Assembly: GCA_021769885.1 (NCBI GenBank)
Contig: JAETSA010000006.1
Location: 62,001-126,000, forward strand
From: Bacillota bacterium
GTDB lineage: Bacteria > Bacillota > Clostridia > Oscillospirales > Acutalibacteraceae
DNA: 64,000 nt
Reading direction: 5' to 3'
Part shown: one piece after another, positions 39,341 through 48,007 of the stretch
How positions within the stretch are numbered: the first letter of the stretch is position 1
Layout: each line of letters opens with the position of its first letter
Notes under the pieces: model-generated
What the model was told of the DNA's origin: nothing
Databases searched by the model: none
Seen by the model: only the letters and a program-made list of their open reading frames with translations
Program-made: the position numbers and the translations under genes

Positions 39341-41638
39341 TTATGCGTAGCCGTTGAGCTTTTGGTTCAGAATCATCGCGTCGAACATATCCACTGCGCC
39401 GTCACCGTTGATATCTGCGGCGGCCAAGATGTAGGGATCGTCCGTCTCATAAGCGCCTATGGCGAGCGTTTTGATGAATGCGTAATCTGTCAGAGCCAAC
39501 TGACCGTCACCGTCTATGTCGCCGGGAAGCGTCACTTCCACTGCATCGGGTGTTGCTGTAATGGTAAAGCTGAGTGTTTTGCTGCCCTTGAAATTGCCGA
39601 TGCCTGTAACGGTTGCGGTAGCTGTGCCGGGTTCCGAATTATTTTCGTAGACTACGGTGTAGTCTACATCCTTTTGCAGAATGTAGTCGCCGCAGCTGAG
39701 TGCAAGCTCAGGCTCAACACCGTTTTTGTTTGCTGTCTGCGGGAGCACATTGCTGACAAGTACATCATCGGACAGGTCGCGGCGCAGGATGGCGAATTTT
39801 GCGAGCGCGGCGAAGATACTGTAATTGCCCTTGCCGACTACGGTGATGCTTGCTGTGCCGGCTTCCACATTATTCTTGTAGAATACCTCGTAATCTACAT
39901 CTTTCGTGAGCCGTTTTCCGCTTGCCGTGACGGTGAAATCAGGCAGAATCTCTTTGCCGGTATAGGTCTGATTTGCAATCGGGGAGATGACCATCGTGGT
40001 TACGGTTACTGTCTGTCCCTTGGCTTTTGCGGCAGTCTGAATCTCGATTGCCTTTTGATATGCCGCGCCGTTTCCGTTCGGGCAAACGATGGTGAAGTCG
40101 CCGCTTCCGTTAAACGCGGTTTCGTGGATGCTGTCAATCTCGTCCGAAAGGTATACGGTTTCTAAATTGGCGCAGTTTGCGAATGCTTTGGCTTCTACCT
40201 TTTCTACAGAACTGCCGAGCATAACGGTTTTTAAGGAAGCTGTGTTCTCAAACGCCGAAGCGGAAACCGTGGATTTTGTGCTAGCTTGGTCCGCGCTTGC
40301 CGCAAAGCGTTTTGCTGAATAGCTTTGTGCCTGCACGGCGGAAGTATCTTCCGTATCGCGGTAAATGACTTCGGAAAGATTGGTGCAGTCATCGAATGCG
40401 GTTGCATCTAAAGAACGCACATTGGTTAAGTCGATGGATTCAATCGTCGAGCAGTTGCCGAACGCGAGGGCGGCGAGGTAATCCACTTTGCCGAAGGTCA
40501 CGTTCTTCAGCGATTCGCAATCCTTGAAGCACTGCTCGGGCAGTTCCTGATAGGCGGAATTGCGGTCAAAGCCGACGGTAACAAGGTCGCGGCAGTGCCA
40601 GAATGCTTTTTGACCGATGATTTCGACATTCTTCGGGATGTACACGCTTGTAAGCCCGGTGTTGTAGAAGGCGGCATAGCAAATGGAGCTGACGCCTGCG
40701 GGAATGACTACGCTCTTGAGCGGGTTGTTGGAGCCGAAGTCTGTCCACTCGGGCAATTTTACAAGACCGTTGCCGTTATCATCCATCAAGTCAACTGTGT
40801 TGCCGAAAAGCTTGAAGGAGGCAGGCGGCAAATGAAGGCCGCCGAACGAGTTGTAGAAGTTGCGGACGGTCAGCGGAATGATGTATGTATGCATTTGCTT
40901 ACCGCTGGGGTAGCAGTACATTTCGGTCATATCCTTGCTGAATAAGACGCCGCCGTAAGAACGCAAATAGGGATTTTTGCTGTCTACTGTAATCTTGGTT
41001 AGATTCAGACAGTTCATCGCGATGTTGCGTTCGCTTTCTGTAGAACTGTAAGGTTTCAAAAAGCTGTCCGCGAGCGAAGCGAAAGAGGGCATTACGGTTT
41101 TTATAATCGTGTTCCACGGTTTACCGGTTTGTACCTCTACAGGCTTTACGTTTTTGCCGAGGTGCAGGGAAGTGATGTCCGTCATAGAGAATGCACCTGC
41201 GCCGATATCCGTAACGGATTCGGGAAGTACCAAATCGCCTGAAAGCCCCGTATCTACAAATGCGTATGCGCCGATGTAAGTCAGATTTTCAAGGTCTGCC
41301 AAGTTGATGATCGTGTCAGTGGAACCCATAAATGCCATCATACCGATTTTGGTAATGGTTTTCGGCAGTTGGATGCTTGTCGTTTTGGAAACCGTGAATG
41401 CACCGTCGCCGATGGCGGTCACGGGACTACCGTTGATTTCTGCGGGGACTGTGACGGCTTCGGGCTCTTCGGAACCGATGTACCGCGTAATGGTTACTTC
41501 GCCGTTTGTGACCTTGTATTCCAAATTATTGTAGGTGGGGGTTGTTGCCGCAAACGATGCAATCGGGAGTACCGAAAGCAACAGAACTGCGCTCAATGCC
41601 ACGGATAAAAGCTTGTAAATTCGATTAGACTTTTTCAT
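39341..41638 (-). CDS. Secreted leucine-rich-repeat (BspA-type) protein with dockerin
   Basis: A 765-residue surface or secreted protein. Order: signal peptide (about 1-30, LLSVALSAVLLLSVLPIASFA), LRR_5/BspA-type repeats (about 45-520; repeated ITxIGxxAFxxx units such as VTAIGDGAF, ITKIGMMAFM, LTYIGAYAF, VTDIGAGAF), two Ig-like modules of the MBG/YDG kind (TYTGKEILPDFTVTASGKRL and the ELALSCGDYILQKDVDYTV region), and a C-terminal dockerin with two calcium loops (DIDGDGQLALTDYAFI and DINGDGAVDMFDAMIL). BspA-type repeats serve in adhesion. It is the last gene of an operon led by an ECF sigma factor, directly following a probable anti-sigma protein (1-bp gap). Confidence 0.92.
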   Translation of the reverse strand: MKKSNRIYKLLSVALSAVLLLSVLPIASFAATTPTYNNLEYKVTNGEVTITRYIGSEEPEAVTVPAEINGSPVTAIGDGAFTVSKTTSIQLPKTITKIGMMAFMGSTDTIINLADLENLTYIGAYAFVDTGLSGDLVLPESVTDIGAGAFSMTDITSLHLGKNVKPVEVQTGKPWNTIIKTVMPSFASLADSFLKPYSSTESERNIAMNCLNLTKITVDSKNPYLRSYGGVLFSKDMTEMYCYPSGKQMHTYIIPLTVRNFYNSFGGLHLPPASFKLFGNTVDLMDDNGNGLVKLPEWTDFGSNNPLKSVVIPAGVSSICYAAFYNTGLTSVYIPKNVEIIGQKAFWHCRDLVTVGFDRNSAYQELPEQCFKDCESLKNVTFGKVDYLAALAFGNCSTIESIDLTNVRSLDATAFDDCTNLSEVIYRDTEDTSAVQAQSYSAKRFAASADQASTKSTVSASAFENTASLKTVMLGSSVEKVEAKAFANCANLETVYLSDEIDSIHETAFNGSGDFTIVCPNGNGAAYQKAIEIQTAAKAKGQTVTVTTMVISPIANQTYTGKEILPDFTVTASGKRLTKDVDYEVFYKNNVEAGTASITVVGKGNYSIFAALAKFAILRRDLSDDVLVSNVLPQTANKNGVEPELALSCGDYILQKDVDYTVVYENNSEPGTATATVTGIGNFKGSKTLSFTITATPDAVEVTLPGDIDGDGQLALTDYAFIKTLAIGAYETDDPYILAAADINGDGAVDMFDAMILNQKLNGYA

Positions 41639-41639
41639 T

Positions 41640-42701
41640 TTATTGTGCCTCCTTGGTCAGAATGAATGAAAATGCACGGTCTTCGTAGGTTACAGTCACG
41701 AGTGCTTTGTTTTCGAGCTCCATAAAATCCTTTTCCACTGTGATTTCACATACATTCAAGGGGATTTCCTGTTCGCTGCCGTCCGAATAGACCGCTATGA
41801 CCGTCATATCACTGAAGTCCAAATTGTCAAAGGACTCGACGGTAAAGGCGAAGTCCTCGGGGAAAACACCGTAGATAGAGTTCAGAATCTTGGTGTCCTT
41901 TTCGGCATTGACCGTTACCGTGTAGGTGAACGACAGCCCTTTGTAGAACACGGTCACATTGTATCTGCCCTGATCGCGGGAGAACCCGCGGTCAGTGGTG
42001 ACACTGCAATCGGAAAGCGGGATTTCGGTTTCTTTTCCGTCCTCCCAAACCGCCATTACACGCACACCCTGCATATCCAAAGGTTCGCCGATTTCGTATT
42101 CGGTTTTGAGTGTGTCAGGGAAGATGCCGTAAATGCGTGCAGGTAACTGCTCGGTATTTGCTTTTACGGCGGCGGGCTTTCTTTGCGTGACGGGTTCGGT
42201 CGACTCCGACGCAGTTGGTTCGGTGGATTCTTCTGCGGCGGTGGTGCTTTCGAGCTCGGTGCGCTCCGTCGGGTCGGGAAGTGCGGTCGTATTTTCTACG
42301 GTGAAGATGGAGGACAGCTTGTTGCTGATTTGCCGTTTGAGGGATGCGCCTGTTTCGGTTGTGGAATACATACTGCCTGCGGCAACAAGCAGTGCGGCGC
42401 AGGCGCAAATGGCGGTAAGCCGTTTGTATTTGCCTGTGTTTTGTGCGGAACGCTTTTGGATTGCTTTCAGGAATTTCTCCTGCGAGAGCAAAACCGTCAG
42501 CGTTGTTTTCGAAATGCCGTTTTCTCTTTGGAGTGCTTCCAAAGCTTCTGTACACGCGTCAATGAAGTCGCAGTCCATCGCGTCGCCTTTTTCAAATTCT
42601 GCATCCATCGCATCGGTTAAGAATGCAGAAAGCTCTGAAAAAGCTTGCTTGTCATTGAATACAGACAGTAAAACGGATTCGTCAACATACAATTTTTCCA
42701 A
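41640..42701 (-). CDS. Probable anti-sigma factor with two Ig-like (Big_3-type) extracellular domains
   Basis: A 353-residue single-pass membrane protein. The cytosolic N-terminal 95 residues are helical and acidic. One membrane helix follows (LTAICACAALLVAAGSMY, about 94-111), then a Thr/Glu/Ser linker, then two tandem Ig-like domains of the type IYGIFPDTLKTEYEIGEPLD and IYGVFPEDFAFTVESFDNLD, each with a VMAVWEDGKE or VIAVYSDGSE strand. The position one base after an ECF sigma gene, with this topology, is that of an anti-sigma factor. The extracellular Ig-like pair would then be the sensor. No zinc-binding anti-sigma motif is visible. A simple surface protein is the alternative. Confidence 0.7.
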   Translation of the reverse strand: MEKLYVDESVLLSVFNDKQAFSELSAFLTDAMDAEFEKGDAMDCDFIDACTEALEALQRENGISKTTLTVLLSQEKFLKAIQKRSAQNTGKYKRLTAICACAALLVAAGSMYSTTETGASLKRQISNKLSSIFTVENTTALPDPTERTELESTTAAEESTEPTASESTEPVTQRKPAAVKANTEQLPARIYGIFPDTLKTEYEIGEPLDMQGVRVMAVWEDGKETEIPLSDCSVTTDRGFSRDQGRYNVTVFYKGLSFTYTVTVNAEKDTKILNSIYGVFPEDFAFTVESFDNLDFSDMTVIAVYSDGSEQEIPLNVCEITVEKDFMELENKALVTVTYEDRAFSFILTKEAQ

Positions 42702-42702
42702 C

Positions 42703-43251
42703 TCAAATCCCTCCTTTTCTTTGAGATTGAATGGTAGAGGTTAGTTTGTTTTTTACCTGACTTCGCAATCGGGATGTTCGTTTTGCTGCCGCCGCAGGAG
42801 AAATACCGAGCAGCTCGGCAATTTCGGAAAGCGGCCGACGCTCTATGTATTTCATCCTGTAAAGCGTTTGCTCTTCCGTGGTGAGTGTGGAGAGCAGCAC
42901 GGCGGCAAGCTTGTCGTAATCCAAATCGGAAGCCTCGAAAGGCAGGGGATCAGCGGAAAGATTTTCTGCATCCTCCAACGGTACAGTGCGGTTTCGGTGT
43001 CGCACATACTGTTCGATTGCCTGCTTCAAAAAATTGTCGGCGGTGCGGTAGAGGAATGCGCGCGGATTTTCGAACGTTTCGCCCGAAAGCAGTTTGTTGT
43101 AGTACACCAAAAATGCTTCCTGTACGCAGTCATCCGCAGACACCGCGGCATCGCCCTTGCGGACGTTGCAGTATTTGATTAACGGCGTGTAGCACAGCTC
43201 GTAAGCCTTTTTCAGTGCTTCATCCGCCTGATGTTTTACAGCGCTGTTCAA
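42703..43251 (-). CDS. ECF-type RNA polymerase sigma factor
   Basis: A 182-residue sigma-70 family protein of ECF architecture. Region 2 (about 15-85) contains the DDCVQEAFLVYYNKL core-binding helix and PRAFLYRTADNFLKQ. Region 4 (about 120-170) holds LTTEEQTLYRMKYIERRPLS and the DNA-binding helix EIAELLGISPAAAAKRTSRL. The start is TTG at 43251, preceded by AAAGGGAGGAG with ideal spacing. It leads an operon with a membrane anti-sigma candidate and an LRR-dockerin protein, and so probably controls its own operon and other surface genes. I cannot identify its promoter motif with confidence. Confidence 0.9.
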   Translation of the reverse strand: MNSAVKHQADEALKKAYELCYTPLIKYCNVRKGDAAVSADDCVQEAFLVYYNKLLSGETFENPRAFLYRTADNFLKQAIEQYVRHRNRTVPLEDAENLSADPLPFEASDLDYDKLAAVLLSTLTTEEQTLYRMKYIERRPLSEIAELLGISPAAAAKRTSRLRSQVKNKLTSTIQSQRKGGI

Positions 43252-43426
43252 CGGATTCTCCTCCCTTTCGCTTAGTAGTCACCGAAAACAGGAAATATGA
43301 CATAAAAAATGTCTTTTTTTACAGATTTTTTTAAAATATGGGTTCGATTTCACTTGGAATGGGGCGTTTTGACATAATTTTGCACCCGAAAAAGCAAAAA
43401 AGCCCCGCGAGGGGGAAAGGGGGATG

Positions 43427-44140
43427 CGTAGGGAACGACCTCTGTGTCGTTCCGAAAAATTTTCGCAACCAAACGGTGAAGCGCAACCCGTAGGGGCGAA
43501 CTGTGTTCGCCCGCGGACAGCGTGCCCGGGCTGTCCCTACGATGTGCAAAGCAACGTACAACCTGTAGGGGCGATTCACGAATCGCCCGAGCACGGTCGG
43601 ATTTCGCACTCACCCAACGGCGGAGCACAACATGTAGGGGCGGGTCTCCGTGCCCGCCCGAGGAAGCGTGAAATTCACACAAATCCTACGGAACGACACA
43701 GAGGTCGTTCCCTACGCCTGTAGGGGCGATTCACGAATCGCCCGAGCACGGTCGGATTTCGCACTCACCCAACGGCGGAGCACAACATGTAGGGGCGGGT
43801 TTCCACGCCCGCCCGAGGAAGCGTAAAATTCACACAAATCCTACGGAACGACACAGAGGTCGTTCCCTACGCCTGTAGGGGCGCTTCACGAAGCGCCCGA
43901 GCACGGCTGGATTTTGCACAAACCCAACGGTGAACCACTCCGTAGGGGCGGGTTTCCACGCCCGCCCGAGCAAAGTCAGATTTCGCACAAACCGAACGGC
44001 GGGAGCAAGCTCCCGCCCTACGCCCTCGTAGAAGCACGAACAACCTTGCGGAACGACACTGGGATCGTCCCCTACGATTTATAAATCAAATTTACATTAC
44101 GCTGAATTTCACGGAACAACACAGAGGTTGTTCCCTACAA
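43427..44140. repeat. GTAG-hairpin (REP-like) array 8 with 155-bp tandem units
   Basis: About 710 bp with no gene, between two minus-strand genes. After GTAGGGAACGACCTCTGTGTC, GTAGGGGCGAACTGTGTTCG and GGACAGCGTGCCCGGGCTGTCC come units of exactly 155 bp (43564-43718, 43719-43873). Each is made of CGATTC/GAATCG, GGGTCTCC or GGGTTTCC/GCCC and GAACGAC/GTCGTTC hairpins with their linkers; a partial third unit begins at 43874 with a swapped CGCTTC/GAAGCG stem. The same composite, same length, is at 1151-1305. The empty GCGGGAGCAAGCTCCCGC module is near 43998. Confidence 0.92.
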
Positions 44141-44143
44141 ATA

Positions 44144-44890
44144 TCACTCCAACGCCTGCACGGAATTATAAAATTCCAAGGTCTTAAACCGATGCTCGGC
44201 TTTTCGCAAAAGATAAGTTTCGGTAATATAAGAAAGCTCGTCTAACAGTACGGGGTCTAATTTGAACTGATAAAGCGATTTCATTTCCGAAAAAACAATG
44301 TGCCGCATCGCGCTGACAAGCCCCAAAGGCAAAGAGAAGGGCGCAGTGGCAGGGGCGCAGTTGTCGCAATACAGAAGCCCTCGATCCATATCAAAATACA
44401 TCGTGTTGCTTTCAAAACAGCCGCATCGGTCGCACGCAATCAAATTCGGTGCATAACCCGCGAGTGTCAGCAACCGCAGTTCAGTCACGGATTTTAACTG
44501 CTTCGGGGGGTAGGTGTCGTTGCACAAAAAATACAGGGAATTTAAAATCACCCGCAAATTCTCTTTCGCATCTTCCTCTTCAGGCGAAAAGGCGTAGCCG
44601 AGCTCTAAAAGATATTCCGCAAGTGCCAAACGGTCTAAGCTGTCGCGCAGCTTGAAAAACATTTCAATGGGTCTTGCTTCGTCAATTATGTAGCTGTCCT
44701 TATTCTTAGTGAGCGTCAGCTCCGAAAAGCAGAACTTTGAGGTCGCCGCCGCCTTTTTGCTTTTCACAGATTTTGCACCGCGCACAAAGGCACGCAGGGT
44801 GCCGCGTGCTTCTGTTAAAACGGTCACAAGCTTGTCCCGCTCACCGATATTCTGTTCTTTGAGAATCAATCCCCGTGTTTTCAGGTGCAT
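44144..44890 (-). CDS. recO: DNA repair protein RecO
   Basis: A 248-residue recombination mediator that helps load RecA on SSB-coated single-stranded DNA. The N-terminal OB fold (about 1-80) has TRGLILKEQNIGERDKLVTV and LRAFVRGAKSVKSKKA. A helical domain with a zinc site follows: CDRCGCF and LYCDNCAP supply four cysteines. It is the last gene of the yqfC-to-recO cluster. Its ATG lies inside the hidden yqzL-like gene, a 50-bp overlap. The stop is followed by repeat array 8. Confidence 0.96.
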   Translation of the reverse strand: MHLKTRGLILKEQNIGERDKLVTVLTEARGTLRAFVRGAKSVKSKKAAATSKFCFSELTLTKNKDSYIIDEARPIEMFFKLRDSLDRLALAEYLLELGYAFSPEEEDAKENLRVILNSLYFLCNDTYPPKQLKSVTELRLLTLAGYAPNLIACDRCGCFESNTMYFDMDRGLLYCDNCAPATAPFSLPLGLVSAMRHIVFSEMKSLYQFKLDPVLLDELSYITETYLLRKAEHRFKTLEFYNSVQALE

Positions 44891-45002
44891 AGGGCTTTAC
44901 CTCGATTGTATCGTTTTGCAGTTCGGGACGGTGCGCACAAAACGCCAAATAGTCTTCGATACTGCCGCTTTTTGTGAAAACGTCCCAATAATTTATATCC
45001 AA
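44841..45002 (-). CDS. yqzL: YqzL-like small protein between era and recO
   Basis: A 53-residue protein starting at TTG (45002) and reading MDINYWDVFTKSGSIEDYLA then FCAHRPELQNDTIEVKPYAP. The WxVFxxTGSIxxYL core is the signature of YqzL, a short protein that lies between era and recO in many Firmicutes; place and sequence agree. It overlaps the recO start by 50 bp in another frame. A GGAAAGCGGTG site lies upstream with suitable spacing. A TTG start and short length make it easy to miss. Function is unknown; it may bind near DNA or membrane, but no evidence is visible. Its C-terminal 25 residues are longer than in typical members and may be dispensable. Confidence 0.75.
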   Translation of the reverse strand: MDINYWDVFTKSGSIEDYLAFCAHRPELQNDTIEVKPYAPENTGIDSQRTEYR

Positions 45003-45070
45003 AAGAAACACCGCTTTCCAAATAGTTTATCCTACATTTAAGATAGCCTAAGGAAAGCGGCAAATACCTG

Positions 45071-45970
45071 TTAATCTAATCCAAAATTGTGAATGAGTCC
45101 CTCGCGGTTGCGCCAGCCCTCTTTGACCTTGACCCAACATTTCAAATTGATTTTGCAGTCAAAGAAACGCTCCATATCGTGCCGCGCTAAGGTGGAAATC
45201 TTTTTGAGCATCGCACCGCCTTTGCCGATGATGATGCCCTTATGCGATTCGCGTTCGCAGTAAATGGTGGCTTCAATATCCAAAATATCGCTGTCGTCGC
45301 GTTCACGCATTTTTTCAATGGAAACCGCCGCGCCGTGCGGGATTTCCTTATCTAAAAGACGAAGCATCTTTTCACGGATAATCTCGCCCGCAAGCACGCG
45401 CTCGGGCTGATCCGTCAGAGTGTCATCGGGGAAAAAGTGTTCGCAGTCGAATGCCTGCTTTTTAAGCTCCGCGAGCAAAATATCCATACCGTTACCGTCT
45501 ATTGCAGAAACGGGGATAACCGCTTCAAAATCGGCCAGCGCGGAAAGATACGCAATCTGCGCCATCAAATCTTCTTTGTTTTTAACGGTGTCGATTTTAT
45601 TGATGGCGAGCAGGGCGGGGATTTTGGCTTTGCGGATTTTTTCGAGCAGTTCCAGCTCCGCCGCGTTACATTCCTTTTCGCCTGCTTCTGTGACAAACAG
45701 ACAGGCATCCACACCCGAAATGCTGTCGGAAACCGCCTTCACCATTTTCTCGCCGAGCTTTGTGCGCGGACGGTGAAAGCCGGGGGTGTCGGTAAATACC
45801 AACTGAATGTTATCGTCTGTCGTCAGCACACCCATAATGCGCGTGCGTGTGGTTTGCGGCTTGTTGGATACAATCGCAATCTTACTGCCCAAAAGCCGAT
45901 TTAAAATGGAGGATTTACCGACGTTTGCCTTGCCGACAATGGCGATAAATGCTGTTTTCGGTGTATTCAT
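45071..45970 (-). CDS. era: GTPase Era
   Basis: A 299-residue ribosome-assembly GTPase that binds the 3' end of 16S rRNA. G motifs: G1 GKANVGKS (residues 13-20, where GRPNVGKS is usual), G2 TTRTR, G3 DTPG, G4 NKID (near 124), G5 VSAIDG. The C-terminal KH domain (about 205-290) contains IIIGKGGAMLKKISTLARHD and CWVKVKEGWRNRE. It sits in the canonical order dgkA-era-yqzL-recO. A weak ribosome site (AAAGGACTAA) precedes the ATG at 45970. Confidence 0.97.
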   Translation of the reverse strand: MNTPKTAFIAIVGKANVGKSSILNRLLGSKIAIVSNKPQTTRTRIMGVLTTDDNIQLVFTDTPGFHRPRTKLGEKMVKAVSDSISGVDACLFVTEAGEKECNAAELELLEKIRKAKIPALLAINKIDTVKNKEDLMAQIAYLSALADFEAVIPVSAIDGNGMDILLAELKKQAFDCEHFFPDDTLTDQPERVLAGEIIREKMLRLLDKEIPHGAAVSIEKMRERDDSDILDIEATIYCERESHKGIIIGKGGAMLKKISTLARHDMERFFDCKINLKCWVKVKEGWRNREGLIHNFGLD

Positions 45971-45992
45971 ACAGTTTTGTTAGTCCTTTAAC

Positions 45993-46481
45993 TTATTTGG
46001 TACTGTTGTCCTGTGTGCCGTATTTCCCGAAGCCCTTGAAAATGAAAACGGTTGCCAATACAACGGAAAGCACAAAAATCAAAAGCATCAGCGGATTTTC
46101 GTGATAATAGGCGAATAAATCCAAAAACGCCTGCTTTTGCCCGAGAATCGAAATGCCCGCGCAGACGGCAAAAATCGCGCAGATAAGTACCGCGCCCGCC
46201 GCAGTATCCTTGGCGATTTTGCCCTTTTCGGTGTGCACCTCGCTTGCAAGGTCAACGGCACGCTCCACGGCTGTATTCACAAGCTCTGCCGCGACAACAA
46301 GCGCGTTTGCCAAAAATAACACGGCAAATTGTGTGCGGCTGACCTCGAAGAAATCATACACACCAAGGAAACTATACATATACAGCATACACACAAAGTG
46401 GATGCGCATATTGCGCTCATATAAAAGCGCATACCAAATGCCGCGAAAGGCATAGCCGAAGCTTTTCAATAGACTTTTCAT
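45993..46481 (-). CDS. dgkA: Diacylglycerol kinase family protein (undecaprenol kinase)
   Basis: A 162-residue membrane enzyme of the DgkA family. Firmicutes members phosphorylate undecaprenol and so recycle the wall lipid carrier. The conserved catalytic block AAELVNTAVERAVDLAS (near residues 66-82) includes the metal-binding Glu, and the N-terminal SFGYAFRGIWYALLYERNMR is typical. Three family helices are followed by an extra C-terminal helix (LMLLIFVLSVVLATVFIF) that takes the protein some 35 residues beyond the usual length of about 125. It lies 3 bp after ybeY and before era, as in Bacillus. Confidence 0.93.
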   Translation of the reverse strand: MKSLLKSFGYAFRGIWYALLYERNMRIHFVCMLYMYSFLGVYDFFEVSRTQFAVLFLANALVVAAELVNTAVERAVDLASEVHTEKGKIAKDTAAGAVLICAIFAVCAGISILGQKQAFLDLFAYYHENPLMLLIFVLSVVLATVFIFKGFGKYGTQDNSTK

Positions 46482-46484
46482 CGC

Positions 46485-46991
46485 TTACTCGCCGTCAAAA
46501 TAATAGCTGCCGTTGCGCTTGAGTCCGAGCTGTGTCAAAACCGCCTCTTCCTTTTCGCGCATATGTACAGCCTCTAAGCCGCCGTTTACGTGGTCATAGC
46601 CGAGCAAATGGAGCATTGAGTGCACGGTTAAAAACGCGACCTCACGCTGTAACGGATGCCCGTATTCCTCCGCCTGTGCCACGGCGCGTTCCATCGAGAT
46701 GACAATATCCCCGAGCATCTTTGCGCCGGTGTCGGGATTCAAATCATATACGCCGTTTTCACCCAAGGGGAACGAAAGCACGTCCGTCGGTTTGTCCAAA
46801 TTGCGGTGTTTTGCGTTCAGCTCCTGAATCCCCGCGTCGTCTACGAAGGTGACGCTGATTTCAGCCGAGCCCTCAAAATTTTCCTGCACCAAAACGGCAT
46901 GACAGCAACGTCGAACGAGCATACGCACGCCGGTCGGGATTTTTACTGCTTTTTGTGAATTTTGGATAATTACTTTGATTTTGTCTGTCAT
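46485..46991 (-). CDS. ybeY: Endoribonuclease YbeY (rRNA maturation)
   Basis: A 168-residue zinc endoribonuclease that helps process the 3' end of 16S rRNA and takes part in ribosome quality control. The metal site HSMLHLLGYDH (near 123-133, HxxxHxxGxxH) is intact, and LNAKHRNLDKPTDVLSFPL and LGDIVISMERA are the other family blocks. Its start overlaps the phoH stop by 4 bp. It is also read in an unbroken minus-strand operon with dgkA and era. Confidence 0.97.
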   Translation of the reverse strand: MTDKIKVIIQNSQKAVKIPTGVRMLVRRCCHAVLVQENFEGSAEISVTFVDDAGIQELNAKHRNLDKPTDVLSFPLGENGVYDLNPDTGAKMLGDIVISMERAVAQAEEYGHPLQREVAFLTVHSMLHLLGYDHVNGGLEAVHMREKEEAVLTQLGLKRNGSYYFDGE

Positions 46992-47950
46992 TTTCGTTTG
47001 GCCTCCTCATTTTTTTCGTATGCCTTAATAATTTCCTGCACAAGCCGGTGCCGTACCACGTCTTTTTCGGTGAATCGGCACACAGAGATGTCGGGAATGT
47101 TTTTGAGAATTTTCATGGCTTCCAAAAGCCCTGACTTTTTGCCGTCGGGCAAATCGATTTGGGTTACGTCGCCCGTGACCACCATTTTAGAGTTGAAGCC
47201 GAGTCTTGTCAAAAACATTTTCATTTGCTCTTTGGTAGTATTTTGTGCTTCGTCCAAAATAATAAAGCTGTCGTCTAAGGTTCTGCCGCGCATATAGGCG
47301 AGGGGAGCGACCTCAATACTGCCGCGCTCCTGATAGCGTGCAAATGCCTCCGCACCGAGCATATCAAACAGCGCGTCATATAAGGGGCGGAGATACGGGT
47401 CAACCTTTTGTTGTAAATCGCCGGGCAAAAATCCAAGCTTTTCGCCTGCTTCGACTGCGGGGCGCGTCAGAATGATGCGGTTGACCTCTTTGGCGCGAAA
47501 CGCCGTGACCGCCGCAGCCACCGCAAGATACGTTTTGCCTGTGCCCGCAGGACCTGCGCCCAAGGTGATTGTGTTTTGACGAATGGCTTCGACATATTTT
47601 TTCTGCCCGAGTGTTTTGGGCTTTACGGGCTTGCCTTTTGCGGTGATGCATATACAGTCGCCGCTCAGAGCCGAAAGCTTGTCCTCCGCACCCTCGCGTA
47701 CAAGCGAGAGCACATAGCGCACATTTTGCTCTGAAAGCGTTTCACCTTTGTTGATGAGCGTCAGCAGTCCGTTGATGGCACGCGTCGCTTTGGCGACATT
47801 GTCCGCCTCGCCGCTGATTTTCAAATCTGACCCGCGGCTGACGACCTGCACGCTGTATTCCTGTTCGATTTGGCGAATGTTCTCATCAAAACTTCCGAAC
47901 AGGCTGACGGCGTGTTCCATACGGTCTACGCTTATAATCTGTTCAAACAA
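46988..47950 (-). CDS. phoH: PhoH family ATPase
   Basis: A 320-residue cytosolic protein with an N-terminal KH-like region (about 20-80) and a P-loop ATPase domain. Walker A is GPAGTGKT (near 136), Walker B is FIILDEAQNTT, and LTRPAVEAGEKLGFLPGD and VVTGDVTQIDLP are family signatures. PhoH proteins are RNA-associated ATPases, often coupled to YbeY, with which this gene overlaps by 4 bp. The ATG at 47950 follows AAAGGAGAGG. Confidence 0.96.
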   Translation of the reverse strand: MFEQIISVDRMEHAVSLFGSFDENIRQIEQEYSVQVVSRGSDLKISGEADNVAKATRAINGLLTLINKGETLSEQNVRYVLSLVREGAEDKLSALSGDCICITAKGKPVKPKTLGQKKYVEAIRQNTITLGAGPAGTGKTYLAVAAAVTAFRAKEVNRIILTRPAVEAGEKLGFLPGDLQQKVDPYLRPLYDALFDMLGAEAFARYQERGSIEVAPLAYMRGRTLDDSFIILDEAQNTTKEQMKMFLTRLGFNSKMVVTGDVTQIDLPDGKKSGLLEAMKILKNIPDISVCRFTEKDVVRHRLVQEIIKAYEKNEEAKRK

Positions 47951-48007
47951 AGAACCTCTCCTTTAAATTCTGTGTAATTTTAATATATTATATCACGGAT
48001 TTTGTGA

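Noticed and set aside
43427-44140. Repeat array considered as a CRISPR locus
   Set aside because: The constant parts are linkers of varying length and the variable parts are self-complementary stems that recur elsewhere. There are no unique spacers of uniform length and no cas genes.
44881-45063. 60-codon minus-strand frame between era and recO
   Set aside because: It lies in a different frame from the yqzL-like gene and has no family motif; the 44841-45002 frame matches the expected protein.
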